64,000 bases of DNA from Zygnema cylindricum (lineage: Eukaryota; Streptophyta; Zygnematophyceae; Zygnematales; Zygnemataceae), in contig JBBHKE010002445.1 of assembly GCA_037447655.1 (NCBI GenBank), positions 62,001-126,000 of the forward strand, given 5' to 3'. Shown piece by piece: positions 33,650 through 45,491 of the stretch; position 1 is the stretch's first letter, and the number at the start of each line of letters is the position of its first letter. The translations under genes were made by a program, and so were the position numbers. Under the pieces are notes generated by a model. The model was not told the DNA's origin. It saw nothing but the letters and a program-made list of their open reading frames with translations, and searched no databases.

Positions 33650-34927
33650 AGGTACCCCATTAAATAGGGTTCATAACTCTAATATGGTGCCATTTTAAAT
33701 AGGGTGGTGTACGTACTGACAAAGCCGTAATATTTTGTACTTTTTTCAGGTAGAAAAGTACAGAAAAAATATTCACGAAGCCCCGTAGTCGCGCTAACAT
33801 TTAATTGCGTAAATATTTTCCGGCATACGCGGATGTCAAAAATAAGCGACGGCGTACGATTTGAACAATTTTGTACATGCACATATTTTAGTGTTGATAT
33901 ATTATGCGCCGGAACTTTTTACAAAGCAGTTTACAAATTAGAGTTAATGATAAATTAGAATAATTTTTTTTTTGGAAAAAACTGAAATTCCCAAATAGCG
34001 TAAGTAACGCTAATTGTTTCATTACGCTATCTATTTCATTACGCTAATAGCGATTCACGGTGCAGCTAGACGTCTACAACCGTCACTATTTTGTACACGT
34101 CATCAACTGTCGCGAATTTTGTAGTCGTCTACAACCGTCACAAATTGCACCCACGTCTACATCTGTCACAATCTAAAGTTACGATTTCATTTTTTTACAT
34201 ACGAATGCTCTGAAAGCTGTACGAAAAATCTTCGCTAAAATGCAAAGTAGCATGACTAAGTTTCTGTTACATGCGAAAACACCCTTAATTATGGTTCAAT
34301 TAATATATCAAGTTGATTAATCTTATAATCCGTGACATTTATGGGATTGGAACACGTGTCCGCAATCGCTTCAAAAAAATGAACAGTGTGAAAATCAATA
34401 AGAAAATAATGAGATTCTGATGTATATTCCATCCAATTAAATTACTACGTACCTTTTTATTGTCAGTTCATACGGCTGGACATTCAGTATCGTACTGTAG
34501 CTCTGCTTGTCCGTATCAAATCGATAATTTGTGACTCGATGGTCAGCTTGCTCGGGCAGTTACACGTCAGGAGAGTCAAATATTTGAGCAGTCAAAAGGG
34601 CCTTCGCACGTGTTATCAACTCTTACACGTGCTTTGACCCTGGAATTGCATTTGATTATATTTTCTGGCAAGTACTGTACTATTTAGCCGTCAGCTCCAC
34701 CGGATGTCGCCTAGAATCCGGATCAAATCTATCTACAACTTGAGTTGTGGTTCGGAGGTTTATCGCAAACGAAACCCACTTGTACGGTTATGGAACAACA
34801 CGACAAAACCATGACTGACAAGCAAAAACATTACGGAGGAACAAGACAAGAACATTACGACAATCCCCAAATAGTCGGAAATGTACGGTAGTAACGCCGC
34901 GCATCGTTATTAGCGATAAATACAGTA

Positions 34928-35626
34928 CACCGCCAATCGCTTTTAGAGTAAATAACGCTAACTCAGTGCCGTATATTCTTTTTTTTTAACCTGAAATACA
35001 ATCCATAAATCTCTTTTTTCCTTTACGCCTTTTAGGGTTCTTTTTTTAATTAGCGTAAATAACGGAAGTACTCCGTAATGTTTATAGTGTGGTGTACGGA
35101 CATGGTTTTCTCTACCAGGATGTACTTTTTGAAATAAAAATGTACAAAGATTCATTTAATGTAATTGCGCACTCATGTGAATGTGCACTGGAAAAAGAGA
35201 CGCAAACTCAAATATTCAAATATTGGCGTACGAATTGTCAGATTTTGTACGGATACATATATTGATGTAGACATCAATACGGCGGGCATTTATAATTCGA
35301 ATAAACCCAAATTAGAGCTACACCTTGAATCGTTATTAGCGTATAGAAATTATTAGTGTAAAGAAAAAATTAGCGTCATTCATTCTAATTTAGTGCCAGG
35401 AGACGTGGCAGATTATGGTCCACGTCCTTAAATAGTGTAGTTTATTATTTAAGGTATTAATGCCAAAATTTTGGGGTGCCGATATAGAGTTCATAACGCT
35501 AATAACGATTCGCGGTGTAGTGATTAATTAGTATATATGTTTTTTTTTTTTTTTCCCAATTAGCATTAATAACACGAATATTTTTTTACGCTATTTATTC
35601 CCTACCTCTAATAGCGATTGGCTGTG
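34928..35626. mobile_element. TA-flanked MITE, CACCG family, with nested copy
   Basis: Ends CACCGCCAATCGCTTTTAGAG and CTCTAATAGCGATTGGCTGTG, TA at both sides. About 700 bases, of which 196 are the nested element at 35322-35517. Confidence 0.78.
35322..35517. mobile_element. TA-flanked MITE, CACCG family, nested
   Basis: Ends CACCTTGAATCGTTATTAGCG and CGCTAATAACGATTCGCGGTG with TA on both sides, inserted into another member of the family. Confidence 0.82.
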
Positions 35627-35633
35627 TACTATA

Positions 35634-35849
35634 CACCGTGTATTGCTATTAGGGTTAATAATTTGTTCGCCCCTTAAAACATCTTTTCGCCGTACACACT
35701 TGTCAATTTTTCAATTTGAGACCACCAATCGGAAGCTGAGAATTTTACCTTTCAATCGCAACAGTTAGATCCACAATTCGACAGTGTGTACGGAGAAAAG
35801 ATGTTTCAAGAGATGCAAAAAACATAAACACTAATAGCGATTCACGGTG
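35634..35849. mobile_element. TA-flanked MITE, CACCG family
   Basis: Ends CACCGTGTATTGCTATTAGGG and CTAATAGCGATTCACGGTG. Orthologous to 19454-19669 in segment A: the following CGTGCTAACACTATTTTATA flank is the same. Confidence 0.85.
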
Positions 35850-35979
35850 TAGCGTGCTAACACTATTTTATAATTATTGACAACAAATGTCGTGACTGAC
35901 CGTGTGATATTAACTGTAAACACTATATCCAGTGTCCCCGTTTTATGAACATTTTATAGTGTTTCTAGGGTATAATCTA

Positions 35980-36650
35980 CACCGTGAATCGTAATTAGAG
36001 TAAATAACGCTAATTCGGTCGCCCTAAATTTTGACTCTATCACGTTAAATAGAGAAAATGATTCTAATTTGTTCATTATACTATTTAAGGTAAGGTTTAA
36101 TTAGCGTAAAAAAAACTAATATAGGTTATTTTTATATAGTGTGGAGTACGGACGACGTCTGACTGTGCAAAATTGTACTTTTATAAGTAAAAAGGTACAA
36201 ATAATAATTTAATAGAATAGCGCTCGCATGTGAAATCGCAATAAACAGAAAAATTAAATCGCATCGAAAAAAAACCCGTTCGCATAATTCCGTCCGTCGA
36301 CAGCATTGTCGTACGTGTGAACATTTACATGAATTTACATGAGAAAAGTTTTTAGTTCAACGACAACAATATGAGTTGAGACAAATAGTATATATATATG
36401 AGACAAATAGTACCTACGTCATAATGGCGTCAAAATATACGGACTGACAGCTTTTGTACGTGTACATAATTTATTGTTCATAATTACAGCGCAGATTATT
36501 ATTGCCGACATAACCCAATATAGAGTACTTAAATAAATTAGAGTAAACTTCCTCGGTGAAAAGGTTATATCACATAAATTAGCGTTCATAACTCTATTTT
36601 TTTTTTTTTTTACTCTAATCTTTTCTTTACTCTAATTACGATTCGCGGTG
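35980..36650. mobile_element. TA-flanked MITE, CACCG family
   Basis: Ends CACCGTGAATCGTAATTAGAG and CTCTAATTACGATTCGCGGTG, TA on both sides. Segment A has no insertion at the matching site (GGTATAATCTGCC near 19790). Internal words TACTTTTATAAGTAAAAAGGTAC and GTGTGGAGTACGGACG are shared with the MITE at 17759-18260. Confidence 0.87.
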
Positions 36651-36766
36651 TACTTGTATATCTTTTACAAGAGTTTTAGCGATATTGACCTACGGCTTTA
36701 AGGGCAGATTTTACAGTCCGTACAGGAATTTGGGCATTTTTACGTACGGTTAAACCGGAAACTGTA

Positions 36767-36974
36767 CACCGTGAATCGCTATTAGCGTTTAGAAATAAAT
36801 AGCGCTATGAAACAAATAGCGTTATTAACGCTATTTGGGAATTTGGGGGTTTTGACGGAAATCATTTATTCTAATTTGATTTTTAAAGGGTTTTAATTTA
36901 TTCAATTTGAGAATTTGGGTAAAAAAACGGGGTACCGCAATTAGAGTCATTGACGCTAATAGCGATTCACGGTG
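36767..36974. mobile_element. TA-flanked MITE, CACCG family, with exact empty site
   Basis: Ends CACCGTGAATCGCTATTAGCG and CGCTAATAGCGATTCACGGTG, TA at 36765-36766 and 36975-36976. Segment A near 19917 reads GGAAACTGTAAGATTCATTC, the empty site with a single TA. Confidence 0.93.
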
Positions 36975-38971
36975 TACTATTCATTCACAAATCAACCGTA
37001 CAGGGAAAATTAACCGTATAGCTATTTTAACAATATATATATTTTATACTTACCCAGTCGGATAGAGTCTTAAAATAAAAATGACAGGTGTCCGGAAACA
37101 TTCATTTGTCGTCATCTGGCTTCGTAGTCCTCTTTTTTTTTTCGCCTCACTTCTCATATCTTCCTTCCAATTATTATTTTTCCTAATCCACGTTAGTCTA
37201 GAATGTGTGATTAAACAAAGCAATTCTGGTACGGAAAGACGCCGATTTCAGAATAATATCATTTGCGTATATTTACGGCCGATTTGTTAAATCAAAGGTG
37301 AAAAATGGAAAAAACAGTTCCAGGGAATCTGGAATCCACGGGAAGAAAAGTCTGTACTATGCACAGTATCCTTGCAGCTTCCTTTCACTTAGTTAAGTAC
37401 GACGACTGTTTTAGTGTCTTTATAAATGACGTGGAGTATTCTCCACCGCAGCAAGACAAGGAGGTAAGATAAAAAATAGGGAATTGATCATGACAGTGAC
37501 TGTTTTGGTTGCGCACAGTCACCTACGTCACTTTGTCAAAAATTGTACGTTTGAAGTACATATTGGTACAAATAAAGTACTGTTGAGTACAAATTTGACG
37601 GTCAATCGGTTGGACAACTTTGACTTTCAAAACATTGTTTCAACCGCTTAAACTTTTGCCGCGCTTGCGGATGTCGACCGTCATCATAAAATTAGCAATT
37701 CACACGGGCGACGAACGTTTACGGTAACAAAACTGCGGCAACCACATGTAAATAAAAGTGTTGCAGACAGTCACTTTTTATCTTATCATGAGCTCCACGG
37801 TGATAGCACTTAGCCGCAAAATTGAAATTTAATCGTCTAAGCGTTAGGGTGAAGCTCCATCATACGTTTATGTAACTGTACGGCAAACTCTACAGACCGG
37901 GTCGATTGAGTCGATGTTCCATCACGTAAGTCTGTAAAAAATCACGGCTAACAAAAAAAAAAATGAAGGTGCGGCTTTGTACGGCGCTGTACGAAAACAT
38001 ACGGCGTCCAGTAACGAAACCCACTTTTAATGGAATGGCCTTCCAGTAAACGCTGCCAGTAGAATTTTCTGTACATTTACTGGGACCGCCTAATGGAATT
38101 CTACCCTAAGGGTAACCCTTACATCAGGCGTTCCCAGTAATCGTAAGGTCACGTTTACTAGCAGTAATATTTGGAACACCTTTCCAGCAGGTCGTGTCAA
38201 CGAGGCAAAAAATGCTTAAGAGTTGAATTGCGATTGCTACCACGTAGGATCCTGTTGAGTCGGCTGAGAATATTGAAAGTTTTGAAAAGTACAATATCTC
38301 AACTGTGTATCTGTACGGGCGGACGTCGATTAAAATATCTAGTAGCGTCACTCTAATGTACAATCTGAATGTTCTTGTATTTGTCGTTGTACCAACGGCC
38401 ACGAAAACCGTTGCAAAATGAAAATTTGTACAAATGTCCATGGATGTACCATTTGTACGTTCATGTAGTGTCGTTGTACAAGCGGAGGCGTGACAAAATG
38501 TCCAACAACCAAGATTTTGTACTCGAACATGGTGGCTTAGATGTTATAAGGTACACGCCATTTGCCACATGTAAGTTTATAACTTCACGTCCGTCGTGGA
38601 TCGACTCTGATTTTACAAGTGGACTAACACACGCGTCCAGTAACCGCAAAGTGTCCTCCTGAGGACAGTCGAATGAGACTAGCCATGTTCTGGAAAGAAG
38701 GGGCGTTTGCGTAGAAAATTGAAAATCGGACGGTGGAAGTTTTCGCCAAAATGTCAGGAGAATCTTTAGCGAATTTCTAATAAACATCTTTTGTAAAAAA
38801 AAAAAAAAACCACTACAACTTAGTACGAAAAGGTACTTTCTCCAGTAAACAACCTCACTTTTCGCCTGATGGAAGGTTACCCTAAGAGTTACATTGAACT
38901 CAAACACAAAGTGAATGAAACCTCTTTAAACTAAAGTACTTTAAGTCTTGTACGGAAATATTAAAACGCAC

Positions 38972-40073
38972 TGTAGAAATTAATAGTTTTTTTAAAGTAT
39001 TTTCTAGGTCTGAATAGAAGTATAGAAAGAAGCTGAGGCAGTCTACCTCTAACTTCTCTCTCCAACTCTCAAACTTGTCGCAGTCACTGAGAAATTGGAG
39101 AGGAAGCTAGAGCCATGGCAACCTAGGCTATCCAGAGGTTTACGGGATATAAATATTAGTTTATTTATGATTACGGAAGTATTTACTAAAATATATGTGC
39201 CACCTCCAGGATTAGATCTTGGAACCTGCCGGCCGGTAAACAGCTGGTAGACGGTAGCTTTAACCATCCAGCAAACAGCTGGTAGACGATAGCTTTAACC
39301 GTTAAGTCTAGAGATAGTGTTACGTATTGTAGGGTTTGATAATAAATTAAACTTTAATACGTAAGATAGTTCATTTAACTGAAACAGTTTACGAGAGACA
39401 TAGATCCAGTAATGTAATTTACGGATTACGTTACAGATAAGAAACCAATACCGCGCATTTATTTATTTAGTAAAACGAATACCGCGCATGTATTTATTAC
39501 GGCTACGATTAAATGTGAATTTAATCGGACGGCCGGAATTAACGCCGAGATCGCGGAAGAGGATTTCGGCGGTTTGTGGTCATTGCCACATCGGATGACA
39601 CGTGGCGGAATGACATTGGATCGCGACATCTCCGAGGATTAAAGGAGCGAATCCGGACATCCCACGTGTTGACAATTAGGCCATGTTGTACAATGTCCGT
39701 ACATAAAGTACATCGGCAGTTGTACTTTTGTGTACGCAACTGTAATCTGATTGGCTCCGTACATCAGTAGATAGAGTCTGTGAGAGAGATAGGACTTTGA
39801 AAAAAATTAGAAGATAGGACCCTCTCTCCCAGAGAGCTTTTGTACAAAAGGTTAACTTTGACCCTCCATAACTTACTGCTCAGGGGAGAAAATTCAGAGA
39901 TTCTTTTTGCTATTGACTCAATTGAGTCTTGCCTTTATAGGAGTGAAGGTGGTCAGAGTTATTGTCTGCCAAGGTGGCAGTTGTTTTTGCTGAAACACAA
40001 AGGGGTCAGGGTTATCCTAGAGGCTTCTTCGAAGTTGTCCACTCTAAAGACTTATGGAGGTCTCAAAGTTTCA
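38972..40073 (+). repeat. Copia-2 5' LTR
   Basis: 1102 bases. A 35- to 40-base block (AAACAGCTGGTAGACGGTAGCTTTAACC) is duplicated within it near 39235-39305, next to the antisense tRNA-like segment. This accounts for its extra length over the 3' LTR. The gag ATG (about 40054) lies inside the LTR. Confidence 0.92.
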
Positions 40074-41073
40074 GGTTATCGGCCCACCCTCTAGGGTACC
40101 AATCTTTAATGGAACTGGCTTCATATATTGGGAAAGTATAATGATAGGAGCTCTATGCGAAAAAAGGTTTTGGGGGATAGTGAGTGGACGATTGGGGCGT
40201 CCGTCAAGTCTTAGAATCCCTCCAGGGTTTGGAGGAAGCAAATTCACCAGGAAAGATGATCCACCGTCAACGGAGGAATCAAAGGAAGGAGAGGTGGTGG
40301 ACAAAGGAAAGGAGAAGGAGACGACCACACCAACAGCAACTGGTTCGACATTCATGTCTCCTATTCCGAGGAACGAGGAGAATGATACTGAAACCTGGGA
40401 CTTCAACAATATGGCGGCAAAGCACTTCATCCTACGCCATCTCACTCAAGGACTTGCATGTCCTCATTTGCAGGTAGAAAAAGCATCCGATCTTTGGATG
40501 GCTCTCATAGAGATGTACCGAAGTGGTACGATTCAACAACAACAGTTGGCTGATCAGAAAGTTAAGGAGTATGTATACAAAGGGGGAAATATGTTGGATT
40601 TTTGCAATGAGCTTGCTACACTCTTCATGGAGTTAGAGAGTGCGGGAAAAGATTTTAGTGAAAAAGAAAAGGTTAACTGTTTACTGATGAAGTTACCCGA
40701 TGAGTTCGAGAACATAGTCAATCGTGTGCAGGACTTGTCGGACTCAAGGTGGATATGGAACTCAATGGTAGGGATGATTCTCGTTCGAGAGAATACGATT
40801 GAGATCCTAAGGGGAGGAAAGAGTGGCTAGGCCTTGGCAACTGTGACCGATTGGAGGAACAAGGATTCCCGGAAACCGGTCGGAAAATATGGGGGGAGGG
40901 AGCAGGAAAATCAAACCGACGAGTTTGGACCAAGGGCTCCCAAAGGATTATGTCATTTTTGTAAGAAACCTGGGCACTATTTGGCAGAGTGCACTAAACT
41001 AATCGAGCTTCGGTCAAAGGAGGGGCAGACCGGTGGTACCCCGAGAGGAAAGAAAAAGGCCCTTGTGACATAG
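40054..41073 (+). pseudogene. gag: Copia-2 gag
   Basis: Gag frame from the ATG inside the LTR: MEVSKFQVIGPPSRVP, then YWESIMIGALCEKRFWG, SDLWMALIEMY, QQQQLADQK and VNCLLMKLPDEFENI. A stop at 40828-40830 (TAG where Gln is expected) interrupts it. The continuation carries the zinc knuckle CHFCKKPGHYLAEC. Same family as Copia-1 gag, with clear sequence divergence. Confidence 0.9.
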
Positions 41074-44000
41074 GTACATGAGGCGGAATCCGAGGACAAA
41101 GACGATGAGCTCCTTTTAGATGAGGAGTTGGAGGCGAAAAACGAGGTCGAAATTCCACGAAGGTAGAAATGTGCTTACGGTGGATTGAAAGGTGAAGCAG
41201 GCTAGATTGTAGATTCAGGTGCCTCCATGCACATGTGTAAAGATAGGCACCTGTTCACTAAGATAAGAAAGTTTCCCACAATAGAGATAGAGTAACGGGA
41301 TGGGACGGTAGTCACCACTACTCTTGTAGGATCGGTAGATCTGAAAGTGTTAGTAGAAGGAAAGACATCCATAGTAACATTCTCCGATGTATTGTTTATT
41401 CCGGAGCTAAACAAAAACCTCATCTCCACATCAGTATTAGATGATAAGGGTTTTTTTACTAGCACTAGGGAAGGAGTCTTTATTGCTAGTTTTGAGGAGG
41501 ATGTCTATTTCATTGCTGAGAAAGGTAGCCATGGGATGTTTAGGCTGGTTTTAAGTAATGAAATGAAGAAACTTTATTATGCTGGTGTTCATGATATTAT
41601 GATGTGGCATAAGAGGCTTGGGCATGTGAATCTAGATAAGTTAAGAGAGATGAAAAAGACAGGAGTGGTGGAAGGGATTAAGTTCAGTGAGAGTGATAGT
41701 ATAAGTGATTGTAGTGGATGTGCTCAAGGTAAAACACACAGATTATTCTTTCCTAAAACATCCACCTATAAGGGAGAAAAAATTCTAGATCTAGTACACA
41801 CACATATTTGGGGACCGGCTAGAATGCCCTCACCGGGGGGGAAGAGATTTATGATGACTATAACTGATGATTAGTCTCGGTATTCTCGGGTGTATTTTTT
41901 GAAAAACAAGTCAGAAGCTGAGGATTGTTTTAGACAATATAAAGCGTGGAGCGAAAAACTCCATGAAACTCCAATCAAGAGAGTAAGGAGTGACAATGGT
42001 GGGGAGTATACTTCTAACCTGTTTGAGGATTTTCTGAGGGAAGATGGAGTCCAACACCAAAAGAGAGTTCCAGAAAACCCGGAACAGAATGGGGTAGCTG
42101 AAAGGTTAAATAGAACACTAAGTGATAGTGCTAGAAGTATGTCGTCAGATAAAATGATTGGAAAATGGTTTTGGGCAGAAGCAATGAACTGTGCTAATTA
42201 CCTCAAAAATAGAGTTCTTACTTCAGTTATAAAAGATCAAACACCTTATGAGAGATGGACAGGCCGGAAACCAAACATATCTCACTTAAAGGTTTTCGGC
42301 AGTCAAGTTTTCAGTCTAGATACAGATCGATCCAATTGGAAGCTAGATCCTAAAGGAAAACCGGGATACTTATTAGGATATGATGAGGATTTTAAAGGAT
42401 GTAGAATTTACGATCTAAAAAGGGAAGATATAATCTTAGTAAAGCATCTAGTAGTTATGGATGAAAGTCTGTGGATCCCTTCAAATATACAAAGTCAGTA
42501 AAAATCAGATTTGAGTCAAAAAATTCCGATGACTTTGAGCTTCCTAACTATCCAGGTTTTAGAGAAGATGACATTCTTGCAGGTACAAATCAGACTGAAA
42601 TGGACTTGGCGGTGGAAACTCCAGTGACAACTCTACCCGAAGCGGAAGACGTGGTGGAAATTGATTTGGAATCAAGGGATAGGGGAGAAGCCGAGATTGT
42701 TTGAAAGAATCCACGAGAACCATCTATTCTGGCCTCAGATTTTGAGGGTGGAAGGAGAAGTAGCAAAAGACTGCAAGAAAAACAGGTTAATAACAAGGTA
42801 AATAAACTATCTCATCATGATGAACCTCAAACTTATGGAGAGGCGATGACTTGTCCAGAAAGAAACCGGTGGAAGACAACCATCAATGAGGAGATGGCCT
42901 CAATTATGGCAGCTGATACTTGGGAGCTGGTGGATTGTCCACCTAAACGAAAACCAATCGGTTGTAAGTGGGTTTTTAGATTAAAACTGAACCCAGATAA
43001 CACAATCGAGCGCTACAAGGCCCGATTAGTGGCAAAGGGATTTACACAAAAGGAGGGAATTGACTAAGAGGAAACCTTTGCCCCGATGGTCAGATTTCCC
43101 TCCGTCCGCATACTTCTCAGCCTGGCAGCAGCGGAAGACATGGAAGTGCACCAAATGGACATCAAGAGAGCCTTTTTGCATGGAGAATTGGAAGAGGAGA
43201 TCTTCATGAGACAACCCGAAGGGTTTGTGGAGGAAGGAGAGGATAGTAAGGTATGCCGACTGATTAAATCTCTTTATGGTGTGAAACAGGCGCCTCCAAA
43301 GTGGAATAAGAAGCTTGATGAGTTTCTTACCAGTTTGGGATATATCCGGATCAGCTCAGATCACTCAATCTATGTTTTCGAAGATGAGGAAGGTTGTATA
43401 TTTATTGCAATTTATGTTGATGATTTGCTTGCTTTAAGTAAATCAATGGAAAAAATTAATAAACTGAAAACCGATCTTAAGGGGAGATTTGAAATAAAGG
43501 ATATGGGGGAAGCCAAATATATTTTGGGAATTCAAGTAGAGAGAGACCGAAAAAGAAAGACTATAAGATTGACTCAAAAGGAAGCAATAGGGAACATGCT
43601 TGAAAAATTTCAAATGGATAAAGCTAATAGTTGTACAACTCCAATGGAGTTGAAGAAGGGAAGTGAGGGGAGTGAGGAAGAAGGAGTCATAGTCTTAGAC
43701 GAGAAATTATCTCCTGAAGAACAGAAGTTCATGCAGACTATTCCTTACAGGCAAGTAGTGGGAAGCCTAATCTATTTTATGAATTGTACCCGGCCGGATT
43801 TAGCTGCAGCTGTAGGAGTGCTGAGTAGAAGTCTGAATGCTCCCACTAAGAGGGATTGGGAGACAGCTAAGAGAGTCCTTAGATATTTGATAAGAACTAG
43901 GGATATATTTTTGCATTTGGGTGGGGAGAATACTGACATCACTACTTGGAGTGATGCCAGTTACGGTGATGCTCTGATGAGGAGATGCACTTCTGGATAT

Positions 44001-44402
44001 GTATTATACGTGGGTGATGGGGCTTGCTGTTGGAGTAGCAAACAGCAAAAAGTTATTGCTCAGGCCACCATGGAGGCTGAGTATATGGCCTCTTGCTCTG
44101 CTGTAAAAGAATTTTTGTGGGTCAAGTCTTTGCTTGGTGAGCTTGGTCACCTTAAGAGTGGTGTGCATAATTTTTTTTTGTGATAATCAGGCAGCAATCG
44201 CTATTTCTGCCAATCCTAAACATCATTTTAAAGCCAAACACATGGACATCAGACTCGGCTTTGTTAGAGAGAAAGTAGAAAACAAAATAATCAGTTTAGA
44301 GTACCGACCAGATAGTGAGATGGTAGCAGAGATGATGACCTAACCGGTGCCTTCCCCTAAGCTTATTTTCTGCAGGGAGAAGTGTGGTCTGAAATTAAAG
44401 AT
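41074..44402 (+). pseudogene. pol: Copia-2 pol, inactivated
   Basis: The Copia domain series is complete but broken: protease DSGASMHM (41213-41236), HHCC region (WHKRLGHVN, CSGCAQGK), integrase core (RSDNGGEY, NPEQNGVAE), reverse transcriptase (IAIYVDDLLALSK), RNase H (WSDASYGD, EAEYMASC, DNQAA). Stops interrupt it at 41071, 41164, 41203, 41293, 41872, 42702 and 43064, among others. Frames change near 42475 and near the T-run at 44170. Several stops sit where Trp or Gln is expected. Confidence 0.92.
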
Positions 44403-44422
44403 TGACTAGAAAATAAGGGGAG

Positions 44423-45491
44423 TGTAGAAATTAATGGTTTTTTTAAAGTATTTTCTAGGTCTGAATAGAAATATAGAAAGAAGCCGAGGCAGTCTACCTC
44501 TAACTTCTCTCTCCAACTCTCAAACTTGTCGCAGTCACTGAGAAATTGGAGAGGAAGCTAGAGCCATGGCTACCTAGGCTATCCAGAGGTTTACGGGATA
44601 GAAATATTAGTTTTTTTATAATTACGGATATATTTACTAAAATATTTGTGCCACCTCCAAGATTTGATCCTGGAACCTGCCGGCCGGTACATAGGCGGTA
44701 GACGGTAGCTTTAACCGTTAAGTCTAGAGATAGTGTTACTTATTGTAGGGTTTGATAATTAATTAAACAATAATACGTAGGATAGTTCATTTAACTGAAA
44801 TAGTTTACGGGAGACATAGATCCAATAATGTAAAAGTTCGGATTACGGTACGGATAAGAAACCAATGCCGCACATTTATTTATTTAGTAAAACGAATTCC
44901 GCGTATGTATTTATTACGGCTATGATTAAATGTGAATTTAATCAGACGGCCGGAATTAGCGCCTAGATCGCGGAAGAGGATTTCGGCGGTTTGTGGTCAT
45001 CGCCACATCGGATAACACGTGGCGGAATGATATTGGATCGCGGCATCTCCGAGGATTAAGGGACCGAATCCGGACATACCACGTGTCGACATTTAGGCCA
45101 TGTCGTACAGTGTCCGTACAGAAAGTACACCGGCAGCTCTACTTTTGTGTACGGAACTACAATTTGATTGGCTCCGTACATTAGTAGATAGAGTCTGTGA
45201 TATAGAAAGGACTTAGAAAAAAAATTAGAAGATAGGACCCTCTCTCCCAGAGAGCTTCTGTACAAAAGGTCAACTTTGACCCTCCATAACTTACTGCTCA
45301 GGGGAGCAAATTCAGAGATTCTTTTTGCTATCGACTCAGAGGAGTCTTGCCTTTACAAGGGTGAAGGTGGTCAGAGTTATTGTCTGCCAGGGTGGCATTT
45401 GTTTTTGCTGAAACACAAAGGGGTCAGGGTTATCCTAGAGGCTTCTTGGAAGCTATCCACTTTGAGGACTTATGGAGGTCTCAAAGTTTCA
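44423..45491 (+). repeat. Copia-2 3' LTR
   Basis: 1069 bases, TG...CA, homologous to 38972-40073 with scattered substitutions and one fewer internal duplication. Antisense tRNA-like segment near 44660-44730. Confidence 0.92.

Larger units (their letters stand above)
27327..34062. mobile_element. CACCG-family MITE interrupted by the young Copia element
   Basis: Left end CACTGTGAATCGCTATTAGCG (27327) after TA, right end CGCTAATAGCGATTCACGGTG (34062). Without the Copia element (27438-33649) and one copy of its GAGGT duplication, the MITE is about 520 bases. Its interior (AAATAGCGTAAGTAACGCTAATTG and similar) matches other family members. Confidence 0.8.
34285..37470. repeat. Duplicated repeat segment B, left part (copy of segment A)
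   Basis: Starts in ATTATGGTTCAATTAATATATCAAG and matches segment A, with extra MITEs at 34928-35626, 35980-36650 and 36767-36974 that segment A lacks. It is cut by a Mutator-like element at 37479 and resumes at 46098. The 69-codon ORF at 37081 and others have no features. Confidence 0.8.
38972..45491 (+). mobile_element. Copia LTR retrotransposon, decayed (Copia-2)
   Basis: LTRs 38972-40073 and 44423-45491 start TGTAGAAATTAAT and end AGTTTCA. The polypurine tract AAATAAGGGGAG precedes the 3' LTR and the primer-binding site GGTTATCGGCCCACC follows the 5' LTR. No perfect target duplication: AAACG follows the right LTR and also occurs three bases before the left LTR. Nested in the Mutator-like element. 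The LTRs differ at many sites, so it is older than Copia-1. Confidence 0.93.
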
